Assembly: GCF_003255815.1 (NCBI RefSeq)
Contig: NC_037670.1
Span: 26,872,672-26,936,671 of the forward strand
Direction of reading: 5' to 3'
DNA: 64,000 nt
DNA from: Theropithecus gelada
Taxonomy: Eukaryota > Chordata > Mammalia > Primates > Cercopithecidae
The notes under the pieces are model-generated. The model was not told the origin of the DNA. It made no database searches and saw only the letters and a program-made list of their open reading frames with translations. The position numbers were made by a program, and so were the translations under genes. This document shows, piece after piece, positions 1-11,459 of this stretch. Position 1 is the stretch's first letter. The number at the start of each line of letters is the position of its first letter.

Positions 1-276
1 TGGCTGACACCTGTAAAATTCCAGCACTTTGGGAGGCTGAGGTGGGCGGATTACTTGAGGTCAGGAGTTTGAGACCAGCCTGGCCAACATGGTGACATCA
101 CGTCTCTACTAAAAATACAAAAATTAACTGGGTGTGGTGGTGCGTGCCTGTGATCCCAGCTACTTGGGAGGCTGAGGCAGAATTGCTTGAACCCAGGAGG
201 TGGAGGTTGCAGTGAGCTGAGATTGCACCACTGTGCTCCAGCTTGGGTGACAAAGGAATATTCTGCCTCAAACAAG
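1..276 (+). mobile_element. Alu SINE (AluS-like), cut by window edge
   Basis: The sequence runs through a near-complete Alu in sense orientation, from 'cagcactttgggaggctgag' through the A-rich linker at 'ctactaaaaatacaaaaatt' to 'ccagcttgggtgac'. The first bases of the element are diverged and the left flank lies outside the window. The tail is degenerate rather than a clean poly(A). Being a SINE it encodes nothing; the open frame on the other strand is a shadow. Confidence 0.93.
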
Positions 277-473
277 TTTTAGAAGGTACACATGCAGTCC
301 CACTGTCTTACCCCTTCTATCTTGTGTTCAGCCTGGTTCACATGTTTACGTTACATGTCTGACTTCTGTAGGTGTTTGATTTTATTTCCTAGGTCTTGTA
401 TTATCTTTCATAGAATAGTAGAGATAGAGAAATAGGGAAGGATTGACAAATTAGGAAAATATGACTCAGTTGG

Positions 474-515
474 TGTATTGGTCAGGGTTCTCTAGAGGAA
501 TAGAACTAATAGAAG

Positions 516-568
<53 letters not shown>

Positions 569-867
569 GTCTGAGTCCCAAAACTGAAGAACTTGGAGTC
601 TGATGTTCGAGGGCAGGAAGCATCCAGCACGGGAGAAAGATGTAGGCTGGGAGGCTAGGCCAGTCTTTCCTTTCACATTTTTCTCCCTCCTTTATGTTTG
701 CTGTCAGCTGATTAGATTATGTCCTCCAGGTTAAGTGTGGGTCTGCCTTCCCCAGCCCACTGACTCAAATGTTAATCTCTTTTGGCAACACCCTCACAGA
801 CACATCCAGGATCAATTCTTTGTATCCTTCAATCCAACCAAGTTGACGCTCATTATTAACCATCACA
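474..867 (-). mobile_element. MLT2-type LTR (HERVL family), antisense
   Basis: Read on the minus strand it begins near 'tgtgatggttaataatgagc', contains 'gggtgtgtctgtgagggtgtt'-like sequence (here 'gatgtgtctgtgagggtgtt'), and ends in 'ctctagagaaccctgaccaa'. These are hallmarks of HERVL LTRs of the MLT2 group. A TG microsatellite has expanded where the consensus is TA/TG-rich. No internal viral genes are next to it, so it is a solo LTR or LTR fragment. Confidence 0.7.
517..565. repeat. (TG)n microsatellite
   Basis: About 24 uninterrupted TG dinucleotides lie inside the MLT2 LTR. The tract is alternating purine-pyrimidine and probably length-polymorphic. Confidence 0.97.
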
Positions 868-2134
868 AGTTAGATGAAGTTGAACTTTTTGATCTTTTGA
901 AATTTATCAAATTTGGGTATCGTTATCATTCAACATGTGAATGACCCATCTAACTTTTAAATTTTAGCAATGCATTTAATTTTTTTTCTATTTTAATTTA
1001 ACTTGTGAGTCTACGGAGTTTTCTCAAAATTAGAAAGTTATAGAATTAATGATGCATTTTGCCATTTATTAATATGCATAATTGTTGAATAGCCAAGTTC
1101 TCTTCAGTATTTGTAAAGCCTTGGGTTTTATGTCCACTAATCCTGACTCTTCCCTTGGGAAGAGGTGGATTGACAATTCCCTTTTGGTACATGGTGCACA
1201 TGTAGTAGAAATTGTGATGTGACTTCAATAAATAACCTTCTGAAGTTTCCAAACAACAAAAATAGCTTCCCAACAACAAAAGTAGTTTCCCAGCTACTCT
1301 TAGCATTTCCAGTAATGATTTTTATAAAAGAATTTTCTCTATTATTTCTTTCCTTCAAAGCAACTCGTCAGCTCAATTATTCTCCTTGATTTGGGATTTA
1401 ATAGAATCTAAGCTTTGTTGTTGCTGTTGTTAGCCAAAAAGAGATGACCACGCTTCTTTCAAGTTGGGAGAACAGAACCATTAGACAGAGTGGATTTTCT
1501 CCACCTTAGAAAGTTTTCCCTCCACAAAGAGCATGAATACATCCAGGACCAACTACATAATTTTTAGGGCTCAGTGCAAAAAGAAAATATGGATCTGCTT
1601 GTTGAAAAAGCAGAGAAAAAATGCTGCTAAAGGTACTAAAATATAAAGTTTTTCTTTTGGTTTTACGAATCTCTTCTGCTCACGTGCATGCTCCACTGTC
1701 CCAGGTTCAAAGGTAAAATTGGCAAGAATTTCCAGATGGCCACAGCAGAGCATGAAACCAAGCTTGGGACTCTTCTGAGTGTGGGACCCTGGGTGTGACT
1801 ACAGCAGTTCCCATGGAGCTGGCCCTGGATACAACTCACCAGCAAGCCACAAGCAAACTAGAAGCAAGAGGGAACATTACCCCTCTTCCCTCTGGAGTTT
1901 CAGGTGGAGGTGTGGGCAGGGATCGTGGTAGTTGCCTGAGTCTGGGCTCCCAGGTGACATGGTAGGCACGGTGCTTTTTATCTGATGTGGGAGAACAGGA
2001 GCAGTTTTTCTCTCTCTTCTTTGTTTTTGACTCACCTGGGCAGTGGCTTGGCCACACTGTCTATCTTTGTGGAGAGAAGGGGAATGACTTGTTCATGACG
2101 GGCAGTGGTATTTTGACTTTCCATTGTAAATACT
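868..2134. other. Unassigned, no gene recognised
   Basis: This is AT-rich sequence without a recognisable gene or repeat family. A tandem pair of a 20-bp unit (1252-1271 and 1272-1291) is the only structure I can point to. The several minus-strand open frames of 60-86 codons overlap one another and have no recognisable protein similarity. Confidence 0.4.
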
Positions 2135-2500
2135 TTATGTATATGTCTCATTTTATTTATTGAGTGCTGGCTGTACGTTGGCTTCTGTTCTAGGTGTTGC
2201 TGGCATCTTCCTGTCCTCATGGAGTTTACATTCTCATGGTGGGGAGGCATGCAATAATCAAAAGGGAGGAGTGGACACAATATAAGGAATGTCAAGCCTG
2301 GGAGTGCTATGGAGGAAAGCAGGGTGGAGAAGGGATGCGGGTGTCCGGGCTGCTGGTTCATAATTGTCAGTAGGGAGGTGAGGGAAGGTCTCACCCAAAG
2401 GTGACACTTGATGACGAACTGAAGAAGATAAAGAAGGGAACCATGCTGACCTCTGGGAAAGAGTGTCTGGGACAGTGACAGTAAATGCAAAGATTCTGTG
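2135..2500 (-). mobile_element. L2 LINE fragment, antisense
   Basis: The plus strand reads like the reverse of the L2 3' region: 'tttatttattgagtgc', then 'cctcatggagtttacattct', then 'ggtctcacccaaaggtgacacttgatg'. The fragment is strongly diverged and no open frame survives. Confidence 0.6.
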
Positions 2501-2627
2501 GTGGGAACAGATAACTTTGTTCTTCATTGACCTTGCATGAGGTTTTGGTGTGATTTTAGCATGCGAAGATCTACATGAAAACATTCTTTCCCTCTTTTTT
2601 AAGTAGAAAAGCAGTACTTCTGGTACT

Positions 2628-2801
2628 GGCTGGGTGTGGTGGCTCACACCTATAATCTCAGCACTTTGGGAGGCTAAGACAGGAGAATCGCTTGAGTCCA
2701 GGAGTTTGAGACCAGCCTGGGCAACCTAGGGAGACCCCCTCTCTACCAAAAAAAAAAAAAAAAAAAAAAGAAAAAGGAAAAAGAAAAAGAAAAAGAAAAA
2801 T
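2628..2801 (+). mobile_element. Alu left monomer with long A-rich tail
   Basis: Only one Alu arm is present ('ggctgggtgtggtggctcac' to 'gggcaacctagggaga'), followed directly by a poly(A) run that has evolved into an (AAAAAG)-like repeat (about 2749-2801). It is either a free left monomer (FLAM type) or a truncated Alu. Confidence 0.88.
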
Positions 2802-5126
2802 AGTATGCCCCTGTCCTTGCAGTTAAAGATGAACAAGGAAGAGTTCCTAAGCCTTGATTGAATGTGGCTTCATCTCCTCCAGCAGCCACACAGCTGGGCT
2901 CTGACATCGAAGAACTATAGACAGAGCTCTCTTATTAAAGGACATTTCTTATTAATGGCTGACTTCAAAGCAAACTTTAAAAAAGTCCAATCGATTTCTC
3001 ATTTATTACATTTTGTTTTGTAAAAGATTTTATGTCAGTGATTGCAGAATGAAGATGCCAATAGTAAAATAATTGGTTTATAAATGGAAAGTTAATCAGG
3101 CGTTCCCCTTTACATCGTCCTCTCCAAGGTCAGGGCATGACTGAAATGCAAAGAAAATGCGTTTGTACAGCAGGCAGGTGATAGGCTCACGTGGAGGGCT
3201 GTTAACCTTGGGGCTTGGCTCCTCAAGTGTTGAAGCAAATGGCTTGATGAGCTTCAAAGGCATGGGACATTATTGTACCTGGGAATATAAGAATGGTGTC
3301 TGCAGTTACATTAATTGGGATAACAATTATGAAAGCTTGAGAAGCCTCAAATTTCAGAGCCCACTCTAATCCCCAGGAAGACTTTTCCCTGGGTGGATAT
3401 AATATTGCTGTTTTCCAGGTGCATTCCTAAGATGTATTACATTTCTCAGACTTACTTTGTATAGGCCACTGCCAGGGGCAGGTTTGGGGGTGGCCAGAAG
3501 ATTCTTTGGTTTCAGCCAGGCATCTCTCTGCCTCCCTGGAGTGTCCGTGTACTTGGGGAAAGCCAGGGTCAAAGTAGACTTGACGTTTGTCTGGAAGCAT
3601 GAGCTCCATGTCCCGGTTTCAGTGAAACAAAAGGCAGGAATGCAAAGATCTGTTTCCTGGAACTGTTCATATTTACACAGTGATAACGTATTTCTTCATG
3701 TTGTTGACCCAGATGTAGTCATATCTTGCCTGGTGACAGAGTCTGCTTTGTTGATTGTCCGCTTTGGAATTTACTGGGCTTCTGTTGAACATGGACTATG
3801 TTTTCCTGGAAAATAGAATATTAAAATAGTTGACAATTATCCCATAAGTGGAGCTGCGTTCCAAGAACAGCAATGTAGGTAATCCTACCTGATTCACCTC
3901 TAGCTCTCTACTTTGAATTTCTGTTGGTGGCAACAAAGCTTTCATGAAAAACAACATCCTTCACCTTTGAAAAAGAAAACTTCCATTAAAAGAAAAGGCA
4001 GGCAGGTTTTTAAAAAGTTATCATTTAAGGCTCTTGTCTGATCCTTACTTTAGGGGAAAATCCTTGCAATGTAACAAGAATATCAATGGGTTTACAGGAG
4101 CGATTCCAAACTCCTTGCAGAAAAACTCTTAGATAGCATTTGGAAGTGTCATTGCGGCAGAAGTATATTGAATAACCACGGTCATCTCGATCAGTGATGT
4201 TTCTGTATTCACATGGGCCTTGACTTTTGAAGCCTTTAGAGAAGGAAGAGTTGGCATATGTTAGACACCAAAGTTTTTGCCAGCTGAACGTGTCATTCTT
4301 TCCTTTTTCTCTTTACAGGAAATGTTAAGTTATTAAATTCATTGATGTTTCCTGAAATGATATTGCTCTTTCCCATCCAAGGGGCCATAGGGGTGGGCCT
4401 CTAGAACATTGTCCCTAAAGATGTTCATGTGATGATTCCAGCACTTACATCCTCCAGAATCTTTCTTTTCTTTCGGGCAGTGGCACAGAGGCGTTAGGTC
4501 TGACACGAAACGCAGAAGCATGCATAGCCCTTGCCCTGATCCTTCCCGCTAGGAAGCCGTTTCCTTCCCTCCAGAAACCACTGCCAGTTTTGGACAATCT
4601 CCTGCTGATGTTGGTATCATAGGGGACAGGGAGGAAATGGGACAAGAATGTGCTGGAGCTTCTAGCCCCTGCATTTCTACTTGATTGGCCAAAAGTAATG
4701 GGCAGACACGGCATTTCGGCTGATTTTGGCACAGAAAATGAAGGGAAGCTGGGCAGGACACGCAGCACAGATCCATGCACTTCATCCATAAAGAAAAAAG
4801 TATTTCTTTAAGTTAAATTAACTTCAGAAGCATGAGCCAGGATGACTCAGTTGGAGCTATGAGGTTCCCAGTTGTTGGCTCTAGTGCTACAAACCGTCCC
4901 TTACCTCTGTCCTTTCACTTTAGCTCCTTCTTCCCTGTTTCAATGTCCGTGGGTCTGGAAATGAGTTCATATCTCATCTGAGAATTTCTACTACTGCCAG
5001 AGGCTCACAGGTTTGTTGGAAGCTCACAGATGAAAGCACCTGAAAGCTTTTATTTCTCCGCTAAAATGTCTTCCCCGAGGACACACATATAGTGTCATTG
5101 TGACCTTTAATCTTACTTCCTAATCC
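2802..5126. other. Unassigned, no gene recognised
   Basis: This is a 2.3-kb stretch with mixed composition and no recognised family. A good acceptor-like motif (pyrimidine tract plus 'ctttacag', ending at 4318) is present, but I found no convincing donor paired with it. The open frame at 3457-3816 (119 codons) has no recognisable domain and its other frames are also open, so I do not call it a gene. Confidence 0.4.
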
Positions 5127-5419
5127 TTTTTTTTTTGGACAGGGTCTCATTCTTTTGCCCAGGCTGGAGTGCAGTGGCATAATGTTGGCTCACTGCAACC
5201 TCTGCCTCCTGAGTTCAAGTGATTCTCCTGCCTCAGCTTTCTGAGTAGCTGGGATTACAGCCACGTGCCACCTCACCTGGCTAGTTTTTGTGTTTTTTGG
5301 TAGAGACGGAGGTTTCACCATGTTGGCCAGGCTGGTCTCAAGCTCCTGACCTCAAGTGATGCATCTGCCTTGGCCTCCCAAAGTTCTGGGATTACAAGTG
5401 TGAGCCACCACATCCAGCC
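5127..5419 (-). mobile_element. Alu SINE, antisense
   Basis: It starts with the poly(T) of the antisense tail, then 'gcccaggctggagtgcagtgg', and ends in 'tgtgagccaccacatccagcc'. Both arms are present. An imperfect target duplication ('aatccttt' / 'aatcattt') may flank it. Confidence 0.95.
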
Positions 5420-6056
5420 AATCATTTTCTTATCACAGAGAATAGTTTTAATCACTGGAAAACTGCCAGCTTCTCCAGGAAGCCAGATCTTTTGGAAATC
5501 ATGCAAAAACACCAATAGCAATTACAAAACTAGCAACACAAAACGGATTAAAAAGTCTTAATGTAGATCTATTTCTATTGGCTTTTTTGACAGTAGCTGA
5601 GAGGGTCCTTACTTCTCAGGCAGCAGCTACCTGGCCACAGGTTGGTCACACTTGTGTTTGAACGGTGGGCATCACTCAATCTGAGATAGTTCATGAGGAG
5701 TCAGAATGGTCTTTAAGGTTCTTCTTTATCTCTTCTTCTGCCTTTTGACTGACTCCACTCTTCATCTTCCAAAAGAATAATCCAAGGGATCACATCCTTA
5801 GGGCACACTACTGTGCACCCCACTGGTCAGCACAGATGTAGGGTGGAAGGATCTGGGGTGACTACTGGCTCATTGAGGAGCTCTAGTTCGCTCTGATTCT
5901 TCATCCTCACTTGGCAGCGCATAGCAGAAGGTCTTTTGCAGACAGGCAGTGTCTCCAGGGGCCTCCCAGGATGGCTTACCTTAGAGAATTTTCCAGGCTT
6001 GGGTTTGGCCCCAGGCTGGCAGGCTCAGAGAGGATTGGGTCAACACATTAAGAGAT

Positions 6057-6057
<1 letters not shown>
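5420..6057. other. Unassigned, no gene recognised
   Basis: This is non-repetitive to the eye, of moderate GC content, with no credible gene. Confidence 0.4.
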
Positions 6058-6091
<34 letters not shown>

Positions 6092-6100
6092 CTCTCTCTC
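6058..6100. repeat. Long poly(T) followed by (CT)n
   Basis: A run of about 34 T followed by a short CT repeat. No Alu or L1 body is joined to it on either side, so the source of the homopolymer is not visible. Confidence 0.95.
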
Positions 6101-6326
6101 TAGCACAGACACACGCTTCTCTCATGAGACTCAAGTGTAAAACCAGATCTCCAATCCATTGATTTTTCACAAGAAATATAACTGCAGAGAGCCTGGATTC
6201 TCAAGAATGCCAGGCAGGTCTAACTACCTGGGGAATGAAATCACAATCAGAAAGAAGGGTGATCAGCTTGGATTCAGAACTGGGGGTGTCAGTGGTGAAG
6301 GCTCAATCAGAATAATGGATGCTTTC

Positions 6327-6770
6327 TGCAGTGGGTTGAATGGTGAGCCACTCAAAAGGTGTGTCCACCCGAACCCTATAAATGTGACCCTATTTGGAAA
6401 AAGAGTCTTTGCAGATGTAATTATGTTAAGGATTTTAAGATGAAATCATCCTGGATTAGGTGAACCCTAAATCCAGTGACAATTTACAAATTCTATGCCC
6501 TTAGAAGAGAAGAAGGCCATGTAAAGACAGAGGCAGAGGTTGGAGTTATGAAGCTACAAGCCAAGGAGTGTCAAGGATTCCTGACAGCCCCCACAAGCTA
6601 GAAAAAGGCATGGAATGTCTTGTCCCTCAGAGCCTATAGAAGGAGCTAACCCTGATGATATTGGATTTTAGATTTCTGGCCTCCAAAACCGTGAAACCAT
6701 ACAATTCTGTTGTTTTTAACCACTCAGTTTGTGCTAATTTGTTATGGCAGCTCTAGGAAATTAATACACT
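6327..6770 (+). mobile_element. MLT1-type MaLR solo LTR
   Basis: In sense orientation it runs through 'gtgaccctatttgg', 'gtctttgcagatgtaatt', 'aagagaagaaggccatgtaaa' (a diverged MLT1 block), 'ttctggcctccaaaaccgtg' and ends 'gttatggcagctctagga' plus 'ttaataca'. A possible 5-bp duplication 'ctttc' (6322-6326 and 6771-6775) flanks it. Confidence 0.85.
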
Positions 6771-7689
6771 CTTTCATTTAGATAGAGCTGCCCCTGGGCC
6801 AGGCAGCTGGAGTCCTTGGGCCAGCCCCTTCCCTGCACCGTGCTTCTATGGGGCCTGCCAACATTTGCGCACAGGCTGGGCAGCTTCCATGGCTGGCCAC
6901 TCTAGTTTACAAGAAGCACATTTTATCTTTAGACATGGTAATCCATCCCCGTGGGAGGATTGCTGGACTGGGAGCTATTCTTTCTCTTAAACCTGCCATT
7001 TATACGTATTGTCTGATGGTTTTGCAGCTTAACTCTCCGAGTGGCCACCTTATTCCCCAAATGTTCTTGGGGACAGTGATGTGATAAAAGTGGAAGATAT
7101 ACTTCTGCAGAAGTGTATTTCACAAGGACTCAAAATACGTGTTTGCATGTTTTACTTCTATGCACATTTTCCCATGAAATCTTGCCAGCCCGGATTGGTT
7201 CCAGGGCTTGTCTATTCTCCTGGGGCTTTAGTAGTGAAATCAATGTGTGGTACAGAGTCCACCTCATCAGTAGTTACTGGGTACTGAATAAAAGAAAAAG
7301 CAGAGGCAAGATTCTCTAAGGTTGGGTGTAACTTTCTCTCCAGGGCCAAGCCCATCCCTCCAGTATTCTTCCAAGAAGATACTGATTTAAATTTCTTTCC
7401 TAATTAAACATTTTCCTGAGAAACATGTTTCATGGAAGATGGGATGCTGGTGCAGATAGGAGTTGCTCTTCTGGTGATGAGGTGGGATGAGGGTGGTGTG
7501 GGTTTGGGGAATACATGCACACAGGTGTGGGGCTATCACATTGGCTACAGGAGTGGGGAAGGAGCCAGCAGGAATGACCAGAAAGGCCTGGAATACACAT
7601 GAGCAGTTCTGACTGTCTTTGGTAAGTGACATGGAACCACTGGAAAGGATTAGGCTAGGTAATATCATTATCAGATTTGACTGTTTTTT
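6771..7689. other. Unassigned, no gene recognised
   Basis: No recognised repeat or gene. The overlapping plus-strand open frames of 68-78 codons show no domain. Confidence 0.4.
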
Positions 7690-8032
7690 AAATTAATCCA
7701 TTTATTTATTTATTTGTTCATTCATTCACTCATTTTAGAGATAGGGTCTCACTCTGTTGCCCAGGCTGGAGTGCAGTGGTGCAGTTGTAGCTCATTATAA
7801 CCTCAAGCTCCTGGGCTCAAGTAATCCTCTTGCCTCGGCCATCCGAGTAGCTGGGACTGCAGGCACCCACCACCATGCTCAGCTAATTTAAAATTTTTAT
7901 TTATTTATATTTTTTGCAGAGACAGGGTCTTACTGTGTTGCTTGGGCTGGTCTTGAACTCCTGACCTCAAGTAATCTCCTGACTTGGCCTCTGAAAGCAC
8001 TGGGATTAGTATAAACTACCATGCCCTGCCGG
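7690..8032 (-). mobile_element. AluJ-like SINE, antisense, with ATTT-rich tail
   Basis: An (ATTT/ATTC)-rich stretch derived from the tail (7690-7735) precedes 'gggtctcactctgttgccca'. The element has the old features 'aagctcctgggctcaag' and 'gcagagacagggtcttac', typical of AluJ, and decays at its 5' end ('actaccatgccctgcc'). Confidence 0.9.
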
Positions 8033-9434
8033 ACTTGAATTTTTGAAGTCCATGTGAATGGGTTGGGGTGGGATAGGGTGGAGGAGGCAGGGAAAGCAGC
8101 AAGCAGACTATGGAAGTGAATAGGAAGTATCGATGTGGAATTTGGTCTTGAGTTGTAAAGCTTTAGCATAGTCCACATTTCAACTCATGCCCCGTTGCCT
8201 TTTCCATTCATCTTGCAAAGATGTCGTGAAGCATCTTTCAAAGATGAGATAAAAATAGAAAGGAACATGCAAAAGCAGTAAAAATAGTATTATAGCAGCT
8301 CATTCAAAGTGACGTTTCATTATCCTGGGTAAACCAGTACAACTGACCTTTTCACACAAGGCAGCTGGGAGTAGGAGCAGGAGGAATGGATAGGGGTGGG
8401 AAAGGCAGTGTCCCATGGACTGTATCACTCGGGGCCTGACTTTGCAACCTTTATAGGAATCTGTGATCCAGATGCCTTGTTAGAGCTAAAATAAATTTTA
8501 TACACAATTAAACCAATGTTGCTTACCAAGTATTTTTGGAAGGACGATTATGCTTCCATAACATGTATTAAAACCAAAAATAGACATAAAAAGATTCAAC
8601 AATTGGGAAAGAAGTGACCCCGCTCTTCCAAGGATCTAGGGCCACATTCACCCATCATCGCATCTTACATTTCTAGCAGTAGGCATGGCGCATGGTGGCT
8701 GCCCATTACATTAAAAATATAGTGACTATAGGGAGCCCTCAAAGCCCATTAAGGATTTTTTAGCTGTTTGCTGGGGTACAATTTTTTTTCTTTTTCTTTT
8801 ATCACATAACTAGAATTATTCAAGCTGAATGGAACTAATCAAACACTTGCCTTTACAAATACAAGGGACTTCGACCCTGTACTCTGTCTGGTTGTGCCTG
8901 CATATGCCTGCCTGTCTTTTTCTTGGTTATTTGAAAACATAGGCTGAACCCTGAGCTTGGGACCCATTTTCCCCCTTTCTCCTTTTTTTTTTTTTTTGGT
9001 TAGCTGAGATTGGGAAGTAGAATGCTGAATAAATAGAAACTCACTCGAGGGGCTCAGGGCTGTTTAGAAGGTAATTCTGACCTCCAGCCACTTACAGAAT
9101 ATTGGTAATTTGACCTCGACTTGATTTCCGCATAAGCTGTCATTTTATACGCTCAGAGAAAGCAAGAGAGGACATAAACGAAGAGGATATATTTCTAGTG
9201 GCACACTAAAACAGAATCAGTTACCAAAAACTATGCTTGCTGAAGTGATAACACCTCATATATTTTATTTAATTTTTGTTTGCAGTTATATATCTTGAGC
9301 TTCTATGGGTTCCAGTACACAGTTTGTAATAACTTTTGGGGTTATAAAATTTTACCTAATGGGCTAGCAGCCTGGTATGTAAAATTAATTTGAATTCATA
9401 TACTTATAAAGTAAATATATAATTGTTAAATGGT
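8033..9434. other. Unassigned, no gene recognised
   Basis: AT-rich sequence with short T runs (for example 8984-8998). No gene or named repeat is recognised. Confidence 0.4.
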
Positions 9435-9725
9435 TAAGATATAATGTAACATTTTTCTCTGATTAAAAAAGTAATGTAAGCTTATTTTAATAAATTGGGA
9501 AAATACAGAAACGTGCTGGAATCACCTGGAACTCATCACTCAGCTATAATGACCATTATGTAAAGTATTTCATTTTTTTTGTGCCTGTACAGAATCATTG
9601 TGTGTGATTATACATATATTATGTAATATTTAATTCTGAATTCTACCGTTTACCCCTTAACATTGTTGTACAAATATTTTCCCCATGTTACTGAATATTC
9701 TTGGACTACAGTAGGAATGGTTAAG
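9435..9725 (-). mobile_element. Old LINE 3' remnant (L1ME-like), antisense
   Basis: The series 'aaagtaatgtaagc', 'aaattgggaaaatacagaaa' and 'acaaatattttccccatg' follows a widespread mammalian L1M-type 3' end read in reverse. It is strongly decayed, so the family name is tentative. Confidence 0.45.
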
Positions 9726-10137
9726 GCTTTGATTGGTCAATTAATAAAATTATTTGATCCTTGGCATGGCAAGATGTTTGGTGCTTCCACACAAACACTG
9801 CATAAAAGATTCTTTTCTTGTTGTTTATTAAAAATAAAGATATCTCTATTTCATCCACAGGGTGATAGCTGTTTGAAGGCAATTAGGATCTGTATGCTCT
9901 GTATTAAGAAAAATATTGTCAGCTGTCTGGTGCTCCCTTTTCTGTTTTTAAAATTTATGTCTTGTACATTTTATTTTCTCTCCTGGTAGATCAACATCAT
10001 AGAAGTAATTAAACCTCAGTAAGAAAGGTAATTCCTACAAATCTGGAGGGTTTAATTCCAGCTGGTGCTGAATATAAATGCAATATTTAACAGAGTGCAA
10101 ATCATCCCTGATACTCACATATATCCTTTCTTTCCAG
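9726..10137. other. Unassigned, upstream of an exon-like segment
   Basis: No recognisable repeat. Its right end supplies the pyrimidine tract of the candidate acceptor site described next. Confidence 0.35.
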
Positions 10138-10212
10138 GGCACCGCTCCAGAATGGCCATCACTGAGCACATAGAGGAGTGAAATTTAAGGGGGCAGAGTG
10201 GAGTGTTCATAG
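10138..10212 (+). other. Exon-like segment with strong flanking splice sites (candidate only)
   Basis: A pyrimidine-rich 'tcctttctttccag' ends at 10137 and a near-perfect donor 'atag|gtaagt' begins at 10213, leaving a 75-base segment. It holds a short frame starting 'agaatgg' that stops after about nine codons, and the other frames are also closed. If transcribed it would be a noncoding or untranslated exon. There is no neighbouring exon that I can identify, so this is a pattern match and not an annotation of a gene. Confidence 0.25.
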
Positions 10213-10314
10213 GTAAGTGACCAGAAGTCACACAGAGGTTTGGGGTACATAGGCCTATAGTTACTTGCTAGGGAAGGCTTGAGGTCAAGGACAAAGGGAA
10301 GAGTACACAGGGAA

Positions 10315-10447
10315 GGCTGGGCGTGGTGGCTCACACCTGTATCCCAGCTACTTGGGAGGCTGAGACAGGAGCATCTCTTGAGGCTAGGAATTCAAGACCA
10401 GCCTGGGCAACACAGGGAGACTCTGTCTTTAAAGATAATAATAAAAG
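10315..10447 (+). mobile_element. Alu monomer (FLAM/AluJ left arm)
   Basis: A single Alu arm from 'ggctgggcgtggtggctcac' to 'gggagactctgtct', with a short internal deletion joining the start to 'ctacttgggaggctgag' and a brief A-rich tail. Confidence 0.88.
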
Positions 10448-11000
10448 AATGTACAGGAAACGACTTCTGCTTTTTCGGGGTAGCACCCTCAGGTTCAACT
10501 GTGTTCATTCACCTCTGCCAATTAGGCAAAGGGTTAATCTAGGTGGAAGGGAACCTGTGGAAGGGGAACATACCCCTGTCCCAGGTTTTAATAAAATAGG
10601 CATCAGTGGTGACGACTGTAAACCTCAAGAGGGTGGGGGTTTGAAATAGGAGTGCTAGAGCAAGGGGCTTTCTTGCCTGGGCAGGGCTGACCAGGGGAGC
10701 AGAGCTGGATGGGACTTTTCTTGGCTTCAATGCGCAGGTGACCCCAGTGGGAGAGTGGGGAGTCTCTCAGGGTCTCCTCAGTCAGCAAGTCAGGTGGGAG
10801 GAAGGAGAAAGGAAATGGATGTTTGCTGAGCTGTGTGGCTTGGCCCTTCCTCTGTGGGAAGCTGAGAGTTTAGGCCACTCACCCTGGGTCTGCAGCGGCT
10901 GCTCTGCTGATGAACATCAGGCCTCCGCTCAGAGCATGTGGATCCTCTGATGCCGAGGGTGGGGTTCTGCTGGTCTTGCCTGGGGGCATTGAGCTCCCTG
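10448..11000. other. Unassigned, no gene recognised
   Basis: Relatively GC-rich sequence leading into the minisatellite. The open frames here are short and overlap on both strands, so no gene is called. Confidence 0.4.
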
Positions 11001-11108
11001 TCTCTGCCCACTGTCCAGCCTCTGCCCACTGTCCAGTCTCTGCCCACTGTCCAGCCTCTGCCCACCGTCCAGTCTCTGCCCACTGTCCAGTCTCTGCCCA
11101 CTGTCCAG
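11001..11108. repeat. 18-bp minisatellite, six units
   Basis: Six head-to-tail copies of an 18-base unit of the form (t/c)ctctgcccactgtccag. The first base alternates t, c, t, c, t, t and one unit carries 'accg' for 'actg'. Because 18 is a multiple of three, every frame through it is periodic: the minus-strand frame reads a six-residue W-T-V-G-R-(D/G) repeat. It is a repeat artefact rather than a protein. Confidence 0.97.
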
Positions 11109-11190
11109 CTCATATGAGTTCTTTGCAGGGTTGTTTCCTTCTGAGGACTGTGAGGAGAACTGTTCTGGGCCTCTGTACTTGACTTGTAGA

Positions 11191-11196
11191 TGGTTA

Positions 11197-11229
<33 letters not shown>

Positions 11230-11459
11230 GTCTCTCACTCTCTTTCTCTTTGTCTCTCTCTCTCTTTCTCTCTCTGTCTCTCTCTCTCTTTATCTCTCCC
11301 CCCTCTCTCTGTCTCTCACTCTCTCTCTCTCTCTCACTCTCTTTCTTTCTCTCTCTGTCTCCCACTCTCTTTCTCTCTCTCTCTGTCTCTCCCTCTCTCT
11401 CTCTTTCTCTCTCTGTCTCTCTCTCTCTCTGTCTCTCTCTCTTTCTCTCTCTCTCTCTT
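11191..11459. repeat. Polypyrimidine (CT)n / (CTTT)n tract
   Basis: About 270 bases of almost pure C and T on the plus strand, dominated by CT with interspersed 'tttc', 'tgtc' and 'cac'. It runs straight into the antisense start of an Alu. The Ser/Leu and Arg/Glu open frames across it (up to 240 codons on the minus strand) are consequences of the repeat. Confidence 0.98.

Noticed and set aside
4300..4330. Strong acceptor-like site before 'gaaatg', and a similar one ending at 33388
   Set aside because: No convincing downstream donor was found within a normal exon length for either, so I do not call exons.
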